Assembly (NCBI GenBank): GCA_011523155.1
Contig: WTHL01000177.1
Span: 1 to 8,201, forward strand
Direction: 5' to 3'
Length of the DNA: 8,201 nt
DNA from: Synechococcus sp. PL34863bin_39
GTDB lineage: Bacteria > Cyanobacteriota > Cyanobacteriia > PCC-6307 > Cyanobiaceae
Shown here: in pieces, positions 1-4,515 of the stretch
How positions within the stretch are numbered: position 1 is the stretch's first letter
Layout: each line of letters begins with the position of its first letter
The notes under the pieces: model-generated
Databases searched by the model: none
Seen by the model: only the letters and a program-made list of their open reading frames with translations
Told to the model about the DNA's origin: nothing
Program-made: the position numbers and the translations under genes

Positions 1-1
1 G

Positions 2-1207
2 AGCGTGATTGACGTCGGGCGCGATCTCACCGGTTTCGGCCAGGGGGTCCTGGCGCTGATGATCCTGGTGGGCGGTCTGGGTCTGATGGCGATCACCACG
101 TTCCTCCAGGGTTTCGTGGTCAGGGGAACCGCACTGCGACGCCGGCTCGACCGCGGTCAGACCCTGGATGAGTTCGGCGTCGGCGGAGTTGGCAACACCT
201 TTCGAGGCATCGCCCTGACCGCAGCCGTGCTGATCGTGCTCGGTGCACTGGTGCTCTACTTCTACGGATTCACCGATCTACCTCGCGGTGGCGGCCGCCT
301 CTGGGCTGCCCTCTTCCACAGCATTTCCGCTTACAACAACGCGGGATTCGGCCTCTGGGGCGACAGCCTCGAGCACTACCGCAACAACAGGGTCGTCAAT
401 GGTGTGGTGATGCTGCTGATCATCCTCGGCGGCCTGGGCTGGCGGGTCACCAGTGATCTCTGGACCAATCGGAAACGCCTGCAGCGGCGGAACCTGAGCC
501 TTCACACCCGCCTGGTGCTGAGAGCCACTGTGATTCTGATCGCAGCCGGCACCGTCGGTCTCCTGGTCACAGAGAGCCTGACGCGGGGTCACATGCTCAC
601 GAGCCTGGCCTGGCCTGAGCGACTGCTCACCGCCCTGTTCGAATCCGTGAGTACCCGCACAGCCGGATTCACCACCGTGCCTCTTTCACTGACCAGTTTT
701 TCCGATTCTGGCCTGCTGCTGATGATGACCCTGATGTTCATCGGCGCCAGCCCTGGCGGCACGGGCGGAGGCATCAAGACCACCACGGTCGTGGCCCTGA
801 TGGCCGCCACACGCTCCACACTGCTGGGGCGCGAGGAAGTGGTGATCCGCAATCGTGAGCTGTCCGACAAGGTGGTGCTGCGGGCGGTGAGCATCACCGT
901 GGCGTCCCTGCTCTTCGTTCTCGGGATGGCCATGCTTCTGGCCTTGAGCAGCAACCTCAAGGGCGACGAACCCTTCACCTTTCTGGAGCTTCTGTTCACT
1001 TGCATCTCCGCGTTCGCGACGGTTGGCCTCGACCTGGGCGTGACGGAAAATCTCAGCCGCTTCGGGCAACTGGTTCTGGTGATCGGGATGTTTGTGGGAC
1101 GACTGGGAATCCTGCTGTTGCTGAGCGCCATCTGGGAGACCGTGAACCGTGGACGACCAGCCCGTCAGAATCGGATTGGTTTTCCGCGGGATGATCTCTA
1201 TGTCTGA
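2..1207 (+). CDS. ktrB: KtrB-type Na+-dependent K+ transporter membrane subunit (5' truncated)
   Basis: This is the ion-conducting subunit of a Ktr/Trk-family K+ uptake system in the plasma membrane, where KtrB takes up K+ with Na+ under control of the cytosolic KtrA ring. The reading frame is open to the left edge, so the start and roughly the first selectivity-filter loop lie outside the window; the first visible residues (V-I-D-V-G-R-D) match the region just after that loop. Three later pore loops are visible: NAGFG at 338-352, TAGFT at 659-673 (in the context S-T-R-T-A-G-F) and TVGLD at 1019-1033. The Gly-rich intramembrane gating loop GASPGGTGGGIK is at 743-778. Several hydrophobic segments between them fit the repeated membrane-pore-membrane fold. 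The gene ends 15 bases before ktrA, so the two are probably cotranscribed. I see no frameshift or missing filter residue. Family assignment is secure; Na+ coupling is inferred from the family. Confidence 0.9.
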   Translation, partial: SVIDVGRDLTGFGQGVLALMILVGGLGLMAITTFLQGFVVRGTALRRRLDRGQTLDEFGVGGVGNTFRGIALTAAVLIVLGALVLYFYGFTDLPRGGGRLWAALFHSISAYNNAGFGLWGDSLEHYRNNRVVNGVVMLLIILGGLGWRVTSDLWTNRKRLQRRNLSLHTRLVLRATVILIAAGTVGLLVTESLTRGHMLTSLAWPERLLTALFESVSTRTAGFTTVPLSLTSFSDSGLLLMMTLMFIGASPGGTGGGIKTTTVVALMAATRSTLLGREEVVIRNRELSDKVVLRAVSITVASLLFVLGMAMLLALSSNLKGDEPFTFLELLFTCISAFATVGLDLGVTENLSRFGQLVLVIGMFVGRLGILLLLSAIWETVNRGRPARQNRIGFPRDDLYV

Positions 1208-1222
1208 GCAGGAGCGGACGGC

Positions 1223-1927
1223 ATGAGGGAGTGGTGGAACTGGTCGCCTCCAGAGAGCGAACAGATTCAGAGCTTCGGCGTTGTCGGCGTTGGACGCTTC
1301 GGCAGTGCGGTCTGCCAGCAGCTGCTCCAGAACGGTGCGGAGGTGTTGGCGGTCGACCGATCCGCGCGGGCGATCGAAGAGCTGCGTCAGCAGCTGCCAT
1401 CGGTGGAAGCCCGCGTCGTCGACTGCACGGACGAGGAAGCCCTGCGCGAGGCGGGCATTCTCGACATGAACACGGTGGTCGTGGCGATCAGCGAACCGAT
1501 CGAGGCCAGCATCACGGCCACCCTGATCGCCAAGGACGGCGCCGGCACCCGCGTCCGCCGGGTGATCGCCAGGGCCACGAGCGATCTGCACGAAAAGATG
1601 CTCAAGCGTGTCGGTGCCGACCGGGTGGTCTTTCCCTCGAGGATGCAGGGAGAGCGCCTCGGGCTCGAACTGGTGCGGCCCAACCTGATGGAACGGCTGG
1701 AGCTGGACGAGCGCCACTGCATCGAGGAGATCAAGGTTCCGAGCCGTTTCGTTGGCCGCTCCCTGCGGGACCTCAATCTGCGCAAGAACTACCGGGTCAA
1801 TGTGCTGGCAGCGGGGCCAGCCAAGGAGCTCACCGTGAATCCACCGGCCTCACACATGCTGGTCGAAAGCAATGTGCTGGTCGTGATGGGCCTGATCGAA
1901 GACCTGCAGGAACTTCCAAGAGACTGA
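1223..1927 (+). CDS. ktrA: KtrA-type RCK/TrkA regulatory subunit of K+ uptake
   Basis: This is the 234-residue cytosolic regulatory subunit, which forms a ring under KtrB and gates it in response to bound nucleotide. The N-terminal RCK (TrkA-N) Rossmann domain has the dinucleotide motif GVGRFG at residues 22-27 and an acidic residue, D45 in V-D-R-S, at the end of the second strand, as expected for binding the nucleotide ribose. The C-terminal RCK_C domain covers about residues 155-232 and begins near I-E-E-I-K-V-P. The leading M-R-E-W-W-N-W segment resembles other cyanobacterial KtrA proteins. The ATG start is supported by an AGGAG at 1210-1214 with an 8-base spacer. Another frame of similar length across this region (1231-1950) is Arg/Gly-rich and lacks any domain. 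The gene sits 15 bases after ktrB and 4 bases before anmK, consistent with a single transcript. Confidence 0.92.
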   Translation: MREWWNWSPPESEQIQSFGVVGVGRFGSAVCQQLLQNGAEVLAVDRSARAIEELRQQLPSVEARVVDCTDEEALREAGILDMNTVVVAISEPIEASITATLIAKDGAGTRVRRVIARATSDLHEKMLKRVGADRVVFPSRMQGERLGLELVRPNLMERLELDERHCIEEIKVPSRFVGRSLRDLNLRKNYRVNVLAAGPAKELTVNPPASHMLVESNVLVVMGLIEDLQELPRD

Positions 1928-1931
1928 GCGA

Positions 1932-3092
1932 ATGCGCGTTCTGGGGCTGATGAGCGGCACCAGCGCCGACGGGATCGATGCTGTTCTGGCGGACTTTCAA
2001 GGGCCCTGCCATCGCCCCCGGTGGCGCCTGCTCAAGGCCAGTTCGCAGCGCTATCCACCCGAGCTGCAACAACGCATTGTGGCCGTGGGCCAGGGGGAGC
2101 CCCAGGCGGCCCACGAACTGCTGAACCTGGCGGAAGCGATCACTGAACTGCAGGCTGAAGCCGCACAACGCTGCGATCCAGACGGACAAGCGGAACTCAT
2201 CGGCTGCCATGGGCAGACCGTCTGGCATCGCCCCCCAAGCACAGACGCAGCGGGGTGCGTGCAGCGGGGAGCCAGCTGGCAGATGCTGCAGGCCCCACTC
2301 CTGGCAGGCCTGTTGCAGCGGCCGGTGATCCATGACTTTCGTGCAGCCGATCTGGCCCTCGGCGGCCAGGGCGCGCCCTTGGTGCCAATGGCCGACGCCG
2401 CCCTGCTGGGCCGGGGCAATGGCTGGAGGGCCATGCTGAACCTGGGAGGGATTGCCAATCTCACCTTGATTCCTCCCGTCCGGGGACCGGATCGCGATGC
2501 CGCCGTCATGGGATGGGACTGCGGACCTGCCAACACCCTGATCGATCTGGCCATGGTGCAGTTCAGCGATGGCAGGGAGCGACTGGACAGGGACGGCCGC
2601 TGCGCCGCTACAGGGACGGTGGATGAGAAGGTGCTCCGGCAGTGGCTCGAGGAGCCCTATCTGCATCAGCCGCCGCCCAAGTCCACAGGCCGCGAACAGT
2701 TCGGGCGGCAAGACCTGCAGCGCCGACTCCTCGACCTGCAACGGCATACCCCGGCCGATTGCATCGCCACACTCACCGCCTTTTCGGCCGCCGCCGTGGC
2801 CCAGGAGCTGGACCTGCTGGTCGAGCGCGGAACCCCTCGCCCGCACGACCTCGTGGTCGCCGGTGGTGGCTGCCGCAACCCCTCACTGATGCGTGAACTG
2901 GAACGCCGCTGCCGTGGACTGCGGGTGCGGTGCAGCGACGACCTGGCCCTGCCATCGGACAGTCGGGAAGCCCTTGTGTTTGCCCTGCTTGCCTGGTGGC
3001 ACCACCGGGGCCATCCCGGCAACGCCCCGTCGGTCACCGGCGCCTTGAAGCCCTCCGTGCTCGGGACCCGTGCTCCGGTGCCGGGACGCTGA
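1932..3092 (+). CDS. anmK: anhydro-N-acetylmuramic acid kinase
   Basis: This cytosolic enzyme uses ATP and water to open 1,6-anhydro-MurNAc, a product of cell-wall turnover, and phosphorylate it to MurNAc-6-phosphate for peptidoglycan recycling. The 386 residues match the usual family length. The phosphate-binding motif MSGTSADGID is at residues 7-16 and GCHGQT at 91-96. Next come H-D-F-R with G-G-Q-G-A-P-L, then NLGGIAN at 170-176 and G-W-D-C-G-P-A-N with D196 in the place of the family's catalytic aspartate. PPKSTGRE is at 248-255, AGGGCRN at 310-316 and LPSDSREA at 340-347, ending with P-S-V-T-G-A. All key motifs are intact; the family's usual F-D-T-G-P-G-N reads W-D-C-G-P-A-N here. The start follows the ktrA stop by 4 bases, suggesting translational coupling; there is no strong Shine-Dalgarno. 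It converges on the RHH gene, with 4 bases between stop codons. Confidence 0.93.
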   Translation: MRVLGLMSGTSADGIDAVLADFQGPCHRPRWRLLKASSQRYPPELQQRIVAVGQGEPQAAHELLNLAEAITELQAEAAQRCDPDGQAELIGCHGQTVWHRPPSTDAAGCVQRGASWQMLQAPLLAGLLQRPVIHDFRAADLALGGQGAPLVPMADAALLGRGNGWRAMLNLGGIANLTLIPPVRGPDRDAAVMGWDCGPANTLIDLAMVQFSDGRERLDRDGRCAATGTVDEKVLRQWLEEPYLHQPPPKSTGREQFGRQDLQRRLLDLQRHTPADCIATLTAFSAAAVAQELDLLVERGTPRPHDLVVAGGGCRNPSLMRELERRCRGLRVRCSDDLALPSDSREALVFALLAWWHHRGHPGNAPSVTGALKPSVLGTRAPVPGR

Positions 3093-3105
3093 GCGGTCAG
3101 CCCGG
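3081..3105. terminator. candidate bidirectional hairpin at the anmK / RHH-gene convergence
   Basis: An inner stem GCTGA (3088-3092) pairs with TCAGC (3097-3101) around the loop GCGG. After a 3-base bulge an outer stem CCGG (3081-3084) pairs with CCGG (3102-3105). The stop codons of both convergent genes (TGA at 3090-3092, and TCA at 3097-3099 read on the other strand) lie within the inner stem. No T-tract follows on either side, so this is not a classical intrinsic terminator; the role is inferred from position. Confidence 0.35.
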
Positions 3106-3435
3106 ACGATAAAGACGAAGACGCCTGGGCGCTCCCCGCAGCCGGCGCGGCGGTTGCGACTCCAGATCGGAACGGATCTGGGCCGCGTCCCGGGGAGTTT
3201 GCCGCTCCGCGGGTGCTGGAACTGGGATCGATGCCTGGTGCTGTGCGGGGAGCGGCGGCTGACCCTGCTCCAGGCGCTGCAGACCCTGCTGGATCAGCAC
3301 CTTGGCCATATTGCTCACGGTGCGGGACTCCTGCTCAGCCAGCGCGGCGAGACGGTCGCAGAGCTCCTCTGGCAGCACCACCTGGATCCGAGGGGATTTC
3401 GGCTTTCCACTGGATGAGGTTTGGCGAGTGGCCAT
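3097..3435 (-). CDS. ribbon-helix-helix (CopG-like) DNA-binding protein
   Basis: The product is a 112-residue protein whose first half looks like a ribbon-helix-helix domain, a dimeric fold that inserts a beta ribbon into the DNA major groove. A short strand, R-I-Q-V-V-L-P (residues 16-22), is followed by a helix, E-E-L-C-D-R-L-A-A-L-A-E-Q (23-35), and a second helix beginning at T-V-S-N-M-A-K-V-L-I (39-48). After about residue 56 the protein becomes Pro/Gln/Arg-rich and probably disordered, ending in a strongly basic segment (R-R-L-R repeats) that may add non-specific DNA binding. I chose the ATG at 3435. The frame stays open to 3522, but the extra 29 residues resemble no family extension and would consume the divergent promoter region. 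The Shine-Dalgarno is weak. The gene diverges from the 3547 gene with about 110 bases between, so autoregulation from there is plausible. RHH proteins can be antitoxins, but no toxin is visible beside it. The specific target is unknown. Confidence 0.72.
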   Translation of the reverse strand: MATRQTSSSGKPKSPRIQVVLPEELCDRLAALAEQESRTVSNMAKVLIQQGLQRLEQGQPPLPAQHQASIPVPAPAERQTPRDAAQIRSDLESQPPRRLRGAPRRLRLYRPG

Positions 3436-3453
3436 GCCCCAGAGATCAGCACA

Positions 3454-3504
3454 GATACTGAAAAGTGTAGTCGGATGCGCAAGGATAGTATCCAGCACTA
3501 TGCT
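3454..3504. promoter_or_regulatory. candidate divergent promoter/operator region
   Basis: The space between the divergent RHH gene and the 3547 gene is locally richer in A and T than its surroundings and holds short inverted repeats. GATACT (3454-3459) faces AGTATC (3487-3492). GGATA-G-TATCC (3483-3493) is a perfect odd-centred palindrome, and ACT-GAAA-AGT lies at 3458-3467. TATGCT (3499-3504) could be a -10 element for the plus gene, and TACACT (reverse strand, 3464-3469) one for the minus gene. No convincing -35 is seen for either. RHH proteins commonly bind short inverted or tandem repeats like these; a link to the neighbouring RHH protein is inference. Confidence 0.3.
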
Positions 3505-3546
3505 GTGGTCACGCTTCAGCACCCTGCGTCCCCGTTCGGAGAGCCC

Positions 3547-3900
3547 ATGCCCCGATCAACCAGCAAAACGACCAGCACCGGAACGAGCGGAACGTCAGGA
3601 CCTTCCATCCCCGAACTTCCCAAGACGCCCCCCCGCCGGAGAGCCTCGCGGGCCCGCACCACACGCCGACGCAGCCTGGACAACGGTGATGTGCTCGTGT
3701 CGGCGGTGATCAGCACCTATCTGCTGACGCATCTGCACCATGTGCTGCAACGCGCTGAATTCGGCGCCGTTGAGGATGGGCGCGACTCGCAGGCAGCGAA
3801 CTATGCCCAGCTCCGCAAAGTTCTCTGCATGGATGCGCGCAGCATGGAGGACGCCTCAGCGGCAGGGTTGCGCGAGACGGATCTCGATCTCGCAGCCTGA
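3547..3900 (+). CDS. small hypothetical protein, basic N-terminus and helical C-terminus
   Basis: The 117-residue product is not one I can name. Residues 1-43 are Ser/Thr/Pro/Arg-rich and probably disordered, with a Gly-Thr-Ser-Gly-Thr-Ser-Gly stretch encoded by a short direct repeat (GGAACG at 3580-3585 and 3589-3594) and a strongly basic patch at residues 30-42. Residues 47-105 look helical, including L-V-S-A-V-I-S-T-Y-L-L-T-H-L-H-H-V-L (50-67) and Y-A-Q-L-R-K-V-L-C-M-D-A-R-S-M-E-D-A-S (86-104). The regular spacing of hydrophobic residues suggests a compact helical bundle or dimer rather than a membrane span. The ATG at 3547 is preferred because GGAGAG lies at 3538-3543 just before it; an upstream in-frame start at 3421 would overlap the divergent RHH gene. 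It diverges from that gene and is followed 96 bases later by the Nif11-like gene. It may be a picocyanobacterial lineage protein; a nucleic-acid-binding role is only a guess from the basic tail. Confidence 0.65.
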   Translation: MPRSTSKTTSTGTSGTSGPSIPELPKTPPRRRASRARTTRRRSLDNGDVLVSAVISTYLLTHLHHVLQRAEFGAVEDGRDSQAANYAQLRKVLCMDARSMEDASAAGLRETDLDLAA

Positions 3901-3968
3901 GCAAGCCGGACGATGATCGAACCTGGTTCCGAAGCCAGCCGCCCGAAGCCCCGCTCCAAATTCTGAAT

Positions 3969-3995
3969 ATCGTGAAGTCGTCTCGACATCACGAT
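3969..3995. promoter_or_regulatory. 27-base interrupted inverted repeat directly before the Nif11-like start codon
   Basis: The arms ATCGTGA (3969-3975) and TCACGAT (3989-3995) are perfect reverse complements. Inside them, after one A/A mismatch, GTCG (3977-3980) pairs with CGAC (3984-3987) around TCT. The repeat ends one base before the ATG at 3997. As RNA it would form an 11-pair hairpin occupying the place where a Shine-Dalgarno should be; as DNA it is the size of a dimeric repressor site. There is no following T-tract, so a terminator for the upstream gene is less likely. The structure is seen directly; the function is inferred. Confidence 0.5.
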
Positions 3996-3996
3996 C

Positions 3997-4224
3997 ATGA
4001 GCAATGCAGCCGAGCTCTATCGCCGGATCGAAAGTGACCAGACCTTGACCAACGGCCTCTTCCGCCAGGCTCTGCAGAACCCTGCTGGCGCCATCGATAC
4101 CATCTGCGAACTGGGCAGCACCCTGGGACTCCCCGTCACAGCCGAGGACGTGAAGAGGCACATCGCCGGTCTCGACGACGACCTCACCAAGCAATGGCTG
4201 ATCAAGGCCCGCGGAGGCCTCTGA
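3997..4224 (+). CDS. Nif11-like short protein (leader-peptide-like, no core peptide)
   Basis: The 75-residue product resembles the Nif11 domain, found in small cyanobacterial and nitrogen-fixer proteins and reused as the leader of nitrile-hydratase/Nif11-type RiPP precursors such as prochlorosins. Visible features are an N-terminal helix (A-A-E-L-Y-R-R-I-E-S-D, 4-14), a mid helix (A-I-D-T-I-C-E-L-G-S-T-L-G-L-P-V-T, 32-48) with the family-like hydrophobic-then-Gly pattern, and a C-terminal helix (D-L-T-K-Q-W-L-I-K-A-R, 62-72). It ends in G-G-L. In RiPP precursors a Gly-Gly ends the leader and a Cys/Ser/Thr-rich core follows; here a stop follows one residue later. No lanthipeptide synthetase or peptidase-transporter gene is nearby. 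The only in-frame start after the upstream stop at 3973-3975 is this ATG, and no Shine-Dalgarno is seen. The reading is a stand-alone Nif11-type protein of unknown function; the family call is by pattern and moderately sure. Confidence 0.6.
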   Translation: MSNAAELYRRIESDQTLTNGLFRQALQNPAGAIDTICELGSTLGLPVTAEDVKRHIAGLDDDLTKQWLIKARGGL

Positions 4225-4243
4225 GCAACGCCCTGGCGGCTCA
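4222..4243. terminator. candidate bidirectional hairpin between Nif11-like and small membrane-protein genes
   Basis: TGAGC (4222-4226) pairs with GCTCA (4239-4243). Inside, after an AA bulge, CGC pairs with GCG around a CCTG loop. The plus-strand stop TGA (4222-4224) and the minus-strand stop (TCA at 4241-4243) form the base of the stem. There is no T-tract. A termination role is inferred from the convergent position and the same design at 3081-3105. Confidence 0.35.
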
Positions 4244-4432
4244 ACCGTCAGCCTGCTCTGATGCCTGGATCCCCGCGCCGACCGCTCCCGAGGGAGCGGT
4301 CACTTCCATGGAGGATCGTTGCCTCTGACGGCTATAGCCGCCCCCACCGGCCCAGCTGAAGAACAACCAGTAGCTGACGATCGCCAGGCCTGCCGCCACC
4401 ACAAGCGCCGTCACCTGTTCCAGTCGCCGCAT
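4241..4432 (-). CDS. small single-span membrane protein, function unknown
   Basis: The product has 63 residues. A short basic head (M-R-R) leads into one hydrophobic span at about residues 7-28 (V-T-A-L-V-V-A-A-G-L-A-I-V-S-Y-W-L-F-F-S-W-A), then a Gly-Gly-Gly-Gly hinge, a basic patch (R-Q-R-Q-R, 35-39) and a low-complexity tail. The aromatic Y-W-L-F-F-S-W end is typical of a membrane interface. Both flanks are basic, so orientation is unclear. On the minus strand an AGAGGAG lies about 10 bases before the ATG at 4432, a little far but acceptable. The gene diverges from the ABC-F gene over 83 bases and converges on the Nif11-like gene. A perfect 22-base palindrome at 4280-4301 lies inside the part encoding residues 44-51, so the last third may be poorly constrained. 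I recognise no family. Confidence 0.58.
   Translation of the reverse strand: MRRLEQVTALVVAAGLAIVSYWLFFSWAGGGGYSRQRQRSSMEVTAPSGAVGAGIQASEQADG
4280..4301. repeat. perfect 22-base hairpin-forming palindrome
   Basis: GACCGCTCCC (4280-4289) and GGGAGCGGTC (4292-4301) are exact reverse complements with GA between them. A realistic RNA fold is a 9-pair GC-rich stem with a CGAG tetraloop. It lies inside the small membrane-protein gene and 56 bases downstream of the Nif11-like stop, so on the plus strand it could act as a transcript end or an RNA-stabilising 3' hairpin. No T-tract follows on either strand. Confidence 0.6.
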
Positions 4433-4515
4433 GGCCCTTGGGCTCCTCTGACCTCCGCCTCAGTCTGCCTCGTGCCGCCCGCGCGGGATGATGCCTGCTG
4501 ATCCCCCCTATCCGT
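4433..4515. promoter_or_regulatory. divergent intergenic region between small membrane-protein gene and ABC-F gene
   Basis: These 83 bases must hold the promoters of both flanking genes unless they are read through from elsewhere. I see no convincing -10/-35 pair. Two short palindromes are present: GCCC-TT-GGGC (4434-4443) and CCCGCGCGGG (4478-4487). Their significance is unknown in such a GC-rich background. Confidence 0.25.

Noticed and set aside
686..1717. 343-codon minus-strand frame opposite ktrB and ktrA
   Set aside because: It spans two well-supported genes and their junction, is His/Gln/Arg-rich and shows no domain; it is a shadow frame.
1830..2846. 338-codon open frame on the minus strand opposite anmK
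   Set aside because: It lies fully opposite a gene with every AnmK motif, and its translation is Gln/His/Gly/Pro-rich without a recognisable domain, as expected of an antisense frame in GC-rich DNA.
3097..3900. A type II toxin-antitoxin module (RHH antitoxin plus neighbour)
   Set aside because: Antitoxin and toxin are normally co-directional and overlapping; here the genes diverge, and the 117-residue neighbour has no RelE, MazF, PIN or other toxin features I can see.
3997..4243. A complete lanthipeptide/RiPP cluster around the Nif11-like gene
   Set aside because: No core peptide follows the Gly-Gly in the gene's own frame, and no synthetase, protease-transporter or radical SAM gene is present in the window.
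4319..4501. 60-codon plus-strand frame upstream of the ABC-F gene
   Set aside because: It has no ribosome site or domain and lies opposite the small membrane-protein gene, whose hydrophobic span and spacing are more convincing.
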